DNA of 64,000 bases from Marispirochaeta sp. (GTDB taxonomy: Bacteria; Spirochaetota; Spirochaetia; JC444; Marispirochaetaceae): NCBI RefSeq assembly GCF_963668165.1, contig NZ_OY764211.1, forward strand, positions 558,001 to 622,000, in the 5' to 3' direction. Numbering within the stretch: position 1 is the stretch's first letter; the number at the start of each line of letters is the position of its first letter. The position numbers and the translations under genes are program-made. The notes beneath the pieces were generated by a model that did no database searches, was not told the origin of the DNA, and was given only the letters and a program-made list of their open reading frames with translations. This document shows positions 31,256 to 38,379 of this stretch, in pieces.

Positions 31256-33159
31256 GACCTCGTTTTCGCCCGCAGGTCAGAACGGGAAGCAATTATCGTG
31301 ACCATTTTACATTCTATATATTCCCGCAGGGCCTGGGAATATCCTTCAAGGTGGCTTGCTTTATGCAGAACCCGTCGGAGGTTCCGGTCAGTTATTACCG
31401 ACAGGGCACCGAACACGACTTCCGGGCGCTCGTTATAAAAGGCGTTCAATTCCGTAAGAATGTTTCGGTCTATCTCCTCCCGGGGCAGAATATCCGCCGG
31501 CAGCTTCTCCCACAGAGAGGAAAGCGTATCCGCAGCCTCCTTTTTGTCGGAAAGTCCAATCTGCTTCAGGATATCCGTTTCGCTGTTTTCTTCCTTTTCT
31601 GATGGACCATTCGTCCTTTCTGCCTTTTCCGTGTTTGCTGACTGGTTCTGGAATACAGATTTGGCAATCCAGTGAAGAAACCGGAACAAAATGGAACCAA
31701 ACCAGGAATAACGGCTGTAGATTGAACGGTATATTTCGCTGTAGAGGTTTTCGCGATTAATCTGAAAAATCCTGTCAGTTTGTCCCCAGGGGTACTCCTG
31801 CAGACGGCGCACAAAATCGCTCTTGCTTTTTCTTCTGGCTATAAACTCATACAGAGAGGAGCTTCTCAGCAGGGCCGCTGTATCGGGCTGCAGATTAGCG
31901 GCGGTCTTCTGGAGCAGTTCCCTGAAAGCCTTGTCACTTGTCATAGCCTCTTCAAAACGGTGGCTTTCCATGAAACTATTCCAGCGAAACTGCAGTTTGT
32001 CGCGGATTCCGGAGCACAATCGTGCTCCCCTGGAGTCAAGATACGCCTCTATGTTGTCCCGGTGAATAAGCATGCTTGTGCCGCCAGGGGGAGTAAAACT
32101 CAAAGCTTCGGGAATCTCTGCACTGATGCCGACATAGGTTTTACGGAAAGTGTCGAAAATCTTTTTCAGCTCCTCCGGCGGGATCTCGGGAAAGGTGATT
32201 TCTGCAGCCTGCAGCAGTTCTTTTGAAGAAACACATAGATTGATTGTATCCCGCAGCAGCTGGGCGAAGTCCTCCGGTGTAACACTGCGCCGCCTCTCTT
32301 TCGCAGTCAGCATTTTTTCCAGGACGATCAGACTCTGCAGGAAATCGTAGTCCTCCGGATTGTCATAACTGTACCTGGTCAGTATATATCTGTTATCTGG
32401 AGAAACCAGATCCGTAAGAACCTGACGCCGTGCATCGGTAGAGGCAATAACCCTGTCCATAACAAGCCTGGTTGCTTCTTCCCGAAACTCCTTTTCCGTA
32501 CGGTGCTGTACCCTGGAAAGTTCGTTTTCCAAGAGCTCCCGCGGCCGTCCGATTATAAGGTTTTTATAGCCGGTAATCTTGTCGGAAAAAAAATCTGCAT
32601 TCTCTCCGGAAAACAAGGAGAAGTGATATCGTAATTTGCGCCAGCAAAGGTGAGGAAGTTCGTCAAGAAAATCCTCGTGAATCAGTATGGGCGGGAGCTT
32701 GTTTTTACTGAAAAGAATCTCGATTATCCGGTTGCTCCCGCTGTCCCCCGCTTTTTTGGCTGTTTCGATATCTTCCGGTTGAATATGTTCGGCATCCTCA
32801 GGCAGGATGCTGAAAGCGCTGGAAGGAAAAAAGGTAGACATGGGTACTGCGGCCTTTTGAAAGGCTGTATAGGTTTCCTGCAGCTCTCTTGCAATCTCCA
32901 GGCGGTTGTTGATATAGCGCTGGTGGATTTCGAATTCAGTTTTACTTATTCGTAAAAAACCTTCTTTCAGCAGTTTCTTTATTATACCGCTGCTGCGGAA
33001 ATCGATTCCCTGCCGGTTTATCTCTCTGATCGGTACGGTAAAACTGCTGAATCGCCGGAGGACACTGAGAATTACCTTGAATTCGTTTTCTTCGTTGGTA
33101 TCGGCTCCTATCATCCATAGAAGCCACCTGCTCTGATGTTCAGGAAACAGAAAATTCAT
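31252..33159 (-). CDS. Large protein of unknown function, coupled to lhr
   Basis: A 635-residue protein. I chose the ATG at 33159 because it overlaps the stop of bioN (ATGA, 33156-33159); an ATG at 33198 would add 13 residues. It is rich in charged helices and has no signal peptide. The N-terminal 80 residues may be a winged helix (IREINRQGIDFRSSGIIKKLLKEGFLRI). A moderately hydrophobic stretch near residue 505 (WFGSILFRFLHWIAKSVF) might touch the membrane. An acidic linker (EKAERTNGPSEKEENSETD) follows. I recognise no catalytic motif. Coupling with lhr at both codon and operon level makes an interaction or shared repair role the best guess. Confidence 0.8.
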   Translation of the reverse strand: MNFLFPEHQSRWLLWMIGADTNEENEFKVILSVLRRFSSFTVPIREINRQGIDFRSSGIIKKLLKEGFLRISKTEFEIHQRYINNRLEIARELQETYTAFQKAAVPMSTFFPSSAFSILPEDAEHIQPEDIETAKKAGDSGSNRIIEILFSKNKLPPILIHEDFLDELPHLCWRKLRYHFSLFSGENADFFSDKITGYKNLIIGRPRELLENELSRVQHRTEKEFREEATRLVMDRVIASTDARRQVLTDLVSPDNRYILTRYSYDNPEDYDFLQSLIVLEKMLTAKERRRSVTPEDFAQLLRDTINLCVSSKELLQAAEITFPEIPPEELKKIFDTFRKTYVGISAEIPEALSFTPPGGTSMLIHRDNIEAYLDSRGARLCSGIRDKLQFRWNSFMESHRFEEAMTSDKAFRELLQKTAANLQPDTAALLRSSSLYEFIARRKSKSDFVRRLQEYPWGQTDRIFQINRENLYSEIYRSIYSRYSWFGSILFRFLHWIAKSVFQNQSANTEKAERTNGPSEKEENSETDILKQIGLSDKKEAADTLSSLWEKLPADILPREEIDRNILTELNAFYNERPEVVFGALSVITDRNLRRVLHKASHLEGYSQALREYIECKMVTIIASRSDLRAKTRS

Positions 33160-33911
33160 CTTAAAAGGAGTATACCCGAGAAGCGGTTGAAGGTACATGC
33201 AAAAAACTCTGCTAACCAGGGGTATGCTGCAATAAAAGCCGCAGTAAAGGCAATCTGCTTCAACGGCAGCTTTCCAACACGGAATACCCTGTTCCCATTG
33301 AAACCTCGTGCGGCCAGGGCGTCACTTATCTGGGAGGCCTGCTTTACAGTGCGCAGAAGCAGAGGAATAGAAACAGCACGCAGCCGTCTGATGGGACGGT
33401 ACCACGGTACTCCGCCCCGTGAAACCAGGGCTTCCGTTCCGGTTTTCAAGGCTGTATTAAAGCGGGGTAGAGAACTCAGGGTAATGGATATCATTAAAGC
33501 AAAATACGACGCCGGAAAACCGGGAATCCAGCAGGTAAACTGGAAGAAGGTAGCCCGTATTTCCGAGCTGCTGGTGGTCCCTGTATAGAGAAAACCGAGT
33601 ATAACCCAGGTATAGAGGCGGGCCGAAAGGGGAAGCAAGCCTGCGGAAGCCGATATACCTCCCGCAGCCAGGGAAAAGACAAGCAGCACCAGGACAAACC
33701 GGATGGCAGATACGATTTGCCGGAAAGAGTCCCGCTGCGGTGAAAGAAAAACCAATAACATGCTTGAAAGCACAAAGCCCTGAAAAGCCAGTTCTGCACC
33801 CGCCGCCTTGTTCACAGCCATGACTGCAGCCAGAAGCATAATAAGCTTCAGCCGGGGGTCGTAACGGTGCAGAAGGGAGTTCCCATGGCGGTAACCCAAG
33901 ATCATCTCCAT
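33156..33911 (-). CDS. bioN: Energy-coupling factor transporter transmembrane protein (EcfT/BioN)
   Basis: The membrane scaffold of a biotin ECF transporter, linking ATPase to the S component. A 251-residue protein with about five hydrophobic segments. The N-terminal motif YRHGNSLLHRYDPRLKLIMLL is typical of EcfT. The two Arg-containing coupling helices follow (AALVSRGGVPWYRPIRRLRA and QISDALAARGFNGNR, each with an A-R-G signature). Its start overlaps the end of bioM by 10 nt and its stop overlaps the next gene by 4 nt. With one ATPase and BioY upstream, this is the dedicated BioMNY layout. Confidence 0.92.
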   Translation of the reverse strand: MEMILGYRHGNSLLHRYDPRLKLIMLLAAVMAVNKAAGAELAFQGFVLSSMLLVFLSPQRDSFRQIVSAIRFVLVLLVFSLAAGGISASAGLLPLSARLYTWVILGFLYTGTTSSSEIRATFFQFTCWIPGFPASYFALMISITLSSLPRFNTALKTGTEALVSRGGVPWYRPIRRLRAVSIPLLLRTVKQASQISDALAARGFNGNRVFRVGKLPLKQIAFTAAFIAAYPWLAEFFACTFNRFSGILLLR

Positions 33912-34654
33912 GTTGCCTGCTCCAGGGGAATATCCCCCCGGCAGGGGTTACGAACTCCATGTTCTTCCAATTGATCGACTATCTCTGCCGGTTTACCGCT
34001 TACGCTTACAGTCCCATTCTTCATCAGGGCAACTCTGTCTCCATGGGCCAGTACTTTTCCAACATCGTGAGTAATTATGCAGATTCCCTGTCCTTCTGCA
34101 TGAAGTTGCAGCAGAATCGACAGCAAGGACTGGACTCCAGGATAATCGAGTTCCATAAAGGGCTCATCCAGAAGCAGGATCTCCGGTTCCATTGCCAGTA
34201 CGGATGCAAGGGCCAGGCGTCTGCGTTCGCCGCCGGAAAGGCTCATGGGATGGCGATCGGCCAGCTTTGTGAGTCCGAAAAGCTCCAGGTTGGATTCAAC
34301 CAGACTCTTTAACTTATCCCCCCGTATTCCAAGGTTTTCCGGTCCAAAGGCAATCTCCGCTGCCACACTGTCTTCGATGATCTGTTCTTCAGGATGCTGA
34401 AAAACAAGTCCTATGCGGTACCTGATTTTTCCAGCCGCTTTACCAGGATTTTCCCCGCAATAGAGGACTTCTCCCTCCGTCGGCCGGGCAAGTCCGTTTG
34501 CATGGCGCATTAAAAGGGTTTTACCCGCACCGTTCGGACCTGCCAGGAGCAACAGTTCTCCCCGGTGCAGATCCAGATTAACCCGCCGAATGCCCCAGAA
34601 CCCGTCAGAAAAACGATACCCCACATCTCTGAAACGAAGAATTGGCTGGTCCAT
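33902..34654 (-). CDS. bioM: ECF transporter ATP-binding protein (BioM)
   Basis: A 250-residue ABC ATPase that powers biotin uptake. Walker A GPNGAGKT (residues 38-45), Q-loop LVFQHPEEQI, signature LSGGERRRLALA, Walker B ILLLDEPFMELD, and switch His in CIITHD. The FQHPE/DQ-type Q-loop is characteristic of ECF ATPases. Only one ATPase is present, so it would act as a homodimer. It lies 10 nt after bioY and overlaps bioN. Confidence 0.93.
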   Translation of the reverse strand: MDQPILRFRDVGYRFSDGFWGIRRVNLDLHRGELLLLAGPNGAGKTLLMRHANGLARPTEGEVLYCGENPGKAAGKIRYRIGLVFQHPEEQIIEDSVAAEIAFGPENLGIRGDKLKSLVESNLELFGLTKLADRHPMSLSGGERRRLALASVLAMEPEILLLDEPFMELDYPGVQSLLSILLQLHAEGQGICIITHDVGKVLAHGDRVALMKNGTVSVSGKPAEIVDQLEEHGVRNPCRGDIPLEQATWR

Positions 34655-34664
34655 CTGCTATTTC

Positions 34665-35219
34665 TTACTCCTTCACCGAACCGGAAGAAAGTCTGTTTAA
34701 GGAGCGGGCCACGAATGCTGCCGCCGTCAGTTTGAGAATATCCCCGGGTAAAAAGGGTAGCAACCCGGTACTCAGTCCACGGACCAGCGAAACGCTCTCT
34801 CCTGTTGCAGCAGATACCCGCCACATAAGCCAGGGTACCCCAGTCAGGTAGACTGCGCTTATTCCCGCAGCGGCAGCGGTTATCAGAAGCGAAAGTTTTT
34901 TACAATTCTTCCTGCTTATTGCACCGGCTACCAGAGCGCCGACAGGATACCCCAAAAGGTACCCCCCGGTTGGTCCTGCGAAGACCGCCACTCCACCGCC
35001 TGCGCTGAAAACAGGTAATCCGATGGCACCAAGCAGCAGATACAGGAGTATGGAAACAGTCCCCCATAGAGGGCCAAGAAAAAGTCCGGCAAGAATCACA
35101 AAAAAGTTTGCCATTACAATCGGAACCGGGCCGATAGGCACCCGAATAAAGGTTCCCAGGATAATAAGGGCGGCAAAAACAGCAGCGTGTACAGCCCGCG
35201 TCAAGTAAATCTGGTTCAT
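34665..35219 (-). CDS. bioY: Biotin transporter substrate-binding component BioY
   Basis: A 184-residue S component with six hydrophobic segments that binds biotin at the membrane. The N-terminal FIRVPIGPVPIVMANFFVIL and the LGAIGLPVFSAGGG...GPTGGYLLGYP region are the BioY signatures. It lies between birA and bioM. Shine-Dalgarno GGAGA precedes the ATG. No biotin synthesis genes occur in the window, so the cell may depend on uptake. Confidence 0.95.
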   Translation of the reverse strand: MNQIYLTRAVHAAVFAALIILGTFIRVPIGPVPIVMANFFVILAGLFLGPLWGTVSILLYLLLGAIGLPVFSAGGGVAVFAGPTGGYLLGYPVGALVAGAISRKNCKKLSLLITAAAAGISAVYLTGVPWLMWRVSAATGESVSLVRGLSTGLLPFLPGDILKLTAAAFVARSLNRLSSGSVKE

Positions 35220-35244
35220 GTTGTCTCCATTGTAGTAATTATTT

Positions 35245-36195
35245 TCACACGGGCCCCATAATCTTCAGGCCCGGTGCTATTTCAAAGAGCTGCCCATTGC
35301 TGTCCGCTGCAACAAGGGAACCATTAAGGGCAAGACCGCATACGGTATAGTCGGCCCCATTAACAGCAATGCTGCCGCCGATGGCGTCGGTCTCGGTATT
35401 CCACCGTTTGCGAAGTTCTTCGGGTTTTATCTTTCCAAGGGATGATTCAATCGCCGGTTTAAGTTGGCTAAAAAGATACTTTGGACTGAGGTTTTCCCCG
35501 CTGTATCCAGCAACCTCAGCCTGAAGAGAAGTAACAGTCCGGTCCTTAACCCGTGTAAACTCGCGTCTGGACCGTATATTCAACCCGACTCCAATCAATG
35601 CGCGATCAGGGGATTCACTGGGGCCGGAAATCTCCAGAAGTATTCCGCCGAGTTTTTTTTCTTTGATGCAAATATCATTGGGCCAGCGAAAGCTGCAGTT
35701 AACGGAAAACAGATGTCGTAATGATTCACAAAGGTAAAGTCCTGTATGCAGCACATAAAGCGAACAGTATGCCGCTGGAAGACGGGGTTTAAAAATGGCT
35801 GTTACATAGAGTCCGCCTTCGGGGGAGACCCAGGATTTTTTATTTCGTCCCCGGCCGGACCTTTGCCTGCGGGCGACATAAAAATGTATACCTTCCTGCG
35901 GTCTGCTTGAACTGTGACAGGCCTCTTCCATGGTTGATTCAACCTCGCCAAGAATATGTACCTGTCGTGAATCGTATTCGGAAGGTGCGGGATAATCAGG
36001 CTCGGAGATAAGAAGATATCCTCTTTTCCGGGTCTCAATGGAAAACCCTTCTTCCATAAGTTTGTGTATATGTTTGCGTACCGCCACGCGGGATATTCCC
36101 AGTCTTATTCCTGTTTGAGTTCCCGATATCGGCTCATGTGCGCTTCTCAGGATTTCCAAAACCGCTGCTCTGAGTGACCGCTTTACGTTAACCAT
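35245..36195 (-). CDS. birA: Biotin-protein ligase / biotin operon repressor BirA
   Basis: Makes biotinyl-AMP, biotinylates carrier domains, and in its group II form represses biotin genes. N-terminal winged helix at residues ~5-60 (GTQTGIRLGISRVAVRKHIHKLMEEGF), so a regulator. The catalytic core has RRQRSGRGRNKKSW, FRWPNDICIKEKKLGGILLE and GVGLNIRS; the C-terminal SH3-like domain is present. I favour the ATG at 36195 (316 residues); an in-frame ATG at 36216 adds 7. The start sits inside a palindromic operator, and bioY, bioM and bioN follow. The likely target is the biotinyl Lys636 of the carboxylase at 46398. Confidence 0.94.
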   Translation of the reverse strand: MVNVKRSLRAAVLEILRSAHEPISGTQTGIRLGISRVAVRKHIHKLMEEGFSIETRKRGYLLISEPDYPAPSEYDSRQVHILGEVESTMEEACHSSSRPQEGIHFYVARRQRSGRGRNKKSWVSPEGGLYVTAIFKPRLPAAYCSLYVLHTGLYLCESLRHLFSVNCSFRWPNDICIKEKKLGGILLEISGPSESPDRALIGVGLNIRSRREFTRVKDRTVTSLQAEVAGYSGENLSPKYLFSQLKPAIESSLGKIKPEELRKRWNTETDAIGGSIAVNGADYTVCGLALNGSLVAADSNGQLFEIAPGLKIMGPV

Positions 36196-36214
36196 CTTGA
36201 GAATAGTGGTTAAC
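36187..36214. promoter_or_regulatory. BirA-type operator overlapping the birA start
   Basis: A perfect palindrome: GTTAACCA (36187-36194), 12-nt spacer, TGGTTAAC (36207-36214). This matches the known bacterial biotin-operator pattern (gTTAACC, about 14 nt, GGTTAAc). It covers the birA start codon and lies just downstream of a possible promoter (minus strand TTGCAC, 17 nt, TTATGT, about 36212-36240). Binding of BirA-biotinyl-AMP would shut off birA-bioYMN. Confidence 0.75.
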
Positions 36215-36272
36215 ATAAATTACGGTAATATACAAGTGCAAAGAAAACGATCTTTTCAGGCGGAGCCTGTGC

Positions 36273-36503
36273 TTACAGGTCCTTTTTATCGATCCGGGTG
36301 CGAAGTTCGAGCCCGGCAAGAGAGCATACAGTTTTGACTGTCTCTTCGATCTTTTTCAGGGCTTTTACCTCGACAACGCTGCTGCGTACATCGACTTTTA
36401 CATCCACTACGATAGAAAGCTCCAGTAAACCCCTCTTCAGGAGCATTGCTTTCCCGGGAGTCAGTTTGTCTATAATAAAATAGTAGGATTTACCACGCGC
36501 CAT
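36273..36503 (-). CDS. Small protein of unknown function
   Basis: 76 residues. The pattern MARGKSYYFIIDKLTPGKAMLLKRGLLEL, then alternating Val/Lys strands (SIVVDVKVDVRSSVVEVKAL) and a C-terminal helix, gives a beta-alpha-beta arrangement like a ferredoxin-like or HMA fold, but without the metal-binding CxxC. No Shine-Dalgarno is seen; AT-rich sequence lies directly upstream. It is the only coding candidate between birA and the inverted-repeat element. Reality is likely because of the regular amphipathic pattern, but not proven. Confidence 0.5.
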   Translation of the reverse strand: MARGKSYYFIIDKLTPGKAMLLKRGLLELSIVVDVKVDVRSSVVEVKALKKIEETVKTVCSLAGLELRTRIDKKDL

Positions 36504-36548
36504 GCGTTATAATTACATGAACAGTCGTAAAAATCAATTTACCTGTGT

Positions 36549-36700
36549 GCACCTCTAAAAACGTGGTAATTTCGCCGTGGTCAAGGAGGAAGATTTTGTA
36601 GCGCTCGCATCCTGCACCAAATGATATTTTGGTGCAGGAGAGGTCTGCGGAAAATATTGACGACGCAGGATATGGCAAAAAGAGTAGTTTTTAGAGGTGC
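36549..36700. repeat. Inverted-repeat element with internal hairpin (MITE/REP-like or structured RNA)
   Basis: The ends GCACCTCTAAAAAC (36549-36562) and GTTTTTAGAGGTGC (36687-36700) are perfect 14-bp inverted repeats. Inside is a perfect 11-bp hairpin, CCTGCACCAAA with a 6-nt loop and its complement (36611-36638). A further ATCCTGC/GCAGGAT pair brackets it. The 152-bp unit sits between divergent genes and has no open reading frame of note. The layered symmetry suggests a non-autonomous mobile element or a folded transcript. Confidence 0.55.
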
Positions 36701-36705
36701 CCCTG

Positions 36706-36714
36706 TGATATAAT
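36706..36714 (+). promoter_or_regulatory. Extended -10 promoter for the LPP20 lipoprotein gene
   Basis: TGATATAAT gives TG-n-TATAAT, a consensus extended -10, with no good -35. It directly follows the right end of the inverted-repeat element. The leader of about 70 nt ends in AAAGGAG before the ATG at 36793. Confidence 0.5.
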
Positions 36715-36792
36715 TACCGAAGAAAACTTGAAATGCGCTATGAAAAGCTGTAGGCTTTAGCCAAAAGGCTTTCTTAGGTAAAGGAGAAAAAA

Positions 36793-37332
36793 ATGAAAAG
36801 AGTTATTTTACTGGTGGTTTCGTTAATCCTTATCGGACTGGTCGTTTCCTGTTCGTCCTCGCCGGAACCAGTATCTGAACCTTCCAGCAAACTGCCCGAC
36901 TGGGTTCTGGCTCCGCCGGTTGCGGATGACGCATATTACGGTGTTGGAAGCTACAAATCTGCGAATCTTTCTACTGCACGCTCCGCAGCAACCGCCAACG
37001 CACGGGCCGAGATTGCCGCCCAGGTCGAAGTACAGGTAGACAGCGCCGTTAAACAGTATGCCCAGGAAGCTGGAGTTGACGGTAATCGTCAGGTCATTGA
37101 ATTCCTTGAGACCGTAACCAAGCAGGTCGCCTCTGCGACTCTGAACGGATCCAAGGTTGTAGAAACCTTCCGGGACGACGATGGTACAGTTTATGTTATG
37201 GTAATGTATGAAAAGAGCGCCCTGCGGGAAGCCGCAGCAAAAGAGCTTTTTGAAAGGAACGAAGACGCTGCTTTTGCCGAATTTAAGGCTGACGAAGCCA
37301 TGCGATGGCTCGACGCGGAACTGGAAAAATAA
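36793..37332 (+). CDS. LPP20-family lipoprotein
   Basis: 179 residues. The signal MKRVILLVVSLILIGLVVSC ends in a lipobox VVSC. The mature protein carries one LPP20 domain, starting LPDWVLAPPVADDAYYGVGSYKSANLSTARSAATANARAEIAAQV and including VVETFRDDDGTVYVMVMYEKS. LPP20-type proteins are surface or periplasmic lipoproteins of unknown biochemical role, named after the Helicobacter antigen. It is the first of three related lipoprotein genes in a row. A strong terminator follows, so it may be expressed at a different level from the other two. Confidence 0.85.
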   Translation: MKRVILLVVSLILIGLVVSCSSSPEPVSEPSSKLPDWVLAPPVADDAYYGVGSYKSANLSTARSAATANARAEIAAQVEVQVDSAVKQYAQEAGVDGNRQVIEFLETVTKQVASATLNGSKVVETFRDDDGTVYVMVMYEKSALREAAAKELFERNEDAAFAEFKADEAMRWLDAELEK

Positions 37333-37344
37333 TTCGTTTCAGAT

Positions 37345-37350
37345 TATACT
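37345..37350 (+). promoter_or_regulatory. Possible -10 box for the second lipoprotein gene
   Basis: TATACT, with TGGAAA 17 nt upstream (37322-37327) inside the end of the first lipoprotein gene. Transcription would begin about 10 nt before the terminator hairpin, so this promoter would have to read through it. Confidence 0.3.
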
Positions 37351-37365
37351 AGGTACATACTACAA

Positions 37366-37399
37366 AGACGGTACGATTATGCTCGTACCGTCTTTTTTT
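37366..37399 (+). terminator. Rho-independent terminator between lipoprotein genes
   Basis: A perfect 11-bp stem, AGACGGTACGA (37366-37376) with its complement (37383-37393) and a 6-nt loop, runs directly into a T tract. It ends only 14 nt before the next start codon. Confidence 0.85.
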
Positions 37400-37413
37400 C
37401 GGAAAAGAAAGAA

Positions 37414-38346
37414 ATGATGATCAGCAAAAGCATTATTCAGTCATCCCTCGCTTCTCTGCTAATGCTTATTCTTATTTCCTGCATCAGCTCCCCCGAAGCG
37501 CCTGAACCGGAAAAGAACAGTAATAAAAATACGGACAGGGATTATGCCACCTGGCAGGATTTACGGAAACCCATTGTCGACCAGTATGAACTGCCTCCGG
37601 CGGAGGATGTAGTGCCATCCCCGGTACCGGCACCCTCCTGGCTGCCCTCTCGCTTACCCTACTGGGTGTGGCTTCCCGCGGTCGAAAAAGAACCACCCCT
37701 TTTTCTGGGGACATCCTTTCCCAGGATCTCCCGGGATAAAGAGCTTGAACAGTGCATTCTGAATGCCGCCAGACAGGCCGCCCGGTATACAGGGATCGCC
37801 GCCAGGTTTTCCACCTTCCGGGGTACTTTTCGCGAAGGAACCGGGTACGCCGACGACCTTCGTCTGTACTATAATGAAGAACTTGTTCCTTCCCTGATCG
37901 GAGAGGCTCAGATACGCACTCTTCATCAGGACGAAACAGGAAGTTATGCCTTAATCCGCTTTCCTTCGCTTTTGTCTTCATCCGCTGCTAAAAAGAAAAC
38001 CTTTCCAGTCGATATACAGGCCGGAACAAGGGAACCTGCATGGATTACAACAATTCCTGCACAGGATGATTATTACTATGGACTGGGTGTATCCCGACCC
38101 AGGATTCGATTTGCTGATTCCATCGCCGATGCTGATCAGGCGGCATTAGCAGAAATCCTGCTGCAGTTAGTCGCGGAAGTGGATGTAAGCTATAAAGTGA
38201 GTACAGGCGAAAATGCAGGCTCCAGCTTTCAGGAGGATGTGTATCAGTATTCGAGTTCCACAGTTCGAGGGTTCCGGATCGCTGCTCGCTGGCGCAGTCC
38301 TGACGGGGCCTATTTTTATTCCCTGGCGGTGCTTCCTCGTGAATAG
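37414..38346 (+). CDS. LPP20-like lipoprotein with proline-rich linker
   Basis: 310 residues. The signal peptide MMISKSIIQSS plus Leu-rich core ends ISC, a plausible lipobox. A Pro-rich linker (residues 45-80) leads to a first LPP20-like module (LPYWVWLPAVEKEPPLFLGTSFPRIS...LEQCILNAARQAARYTG). A second follows (REPAWITTIPAQDDYYYGLGVSRPRIRFADSIADADQAALAEI). Two copies of the W...YYGxG...A-x-x-x-A pattern therefore lie in one chain. Function unknown; envelope location inferred. It is followed after 33 nt by a third lipoprotein gene. Confidence 0.8.
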   Translation: MMISKSIIQSSLASLLMLILISCISSPEAPEPEKNSNKNTDRDYATWQDLRKPIVDQYELPPAEDVVPSPVPAPSWLPSRLPYWVWLPAVEKEPPLFLGTSFPRISRDKELEQCILNAARQAARYTGIAARFSTFRGTFREGTGYADDLRLYYNEELVPSLIGEAQIRTLHQDETGSYALIRFPSLLSSSAAKKKTFPVDIQAGTREPAWITTIPAQDDYYYGLGVSRPRIRFADSIADADQAALAEILLQLVAEVDVSYKVSTGENAGSSFQEDVYQYSSSTVRGFRIAARWRSPDGAYFYSLAVLPRE

Positions 38347-38379
38347 TCTAAAGGGTGAATATATTGAGGGTATGCGCCG

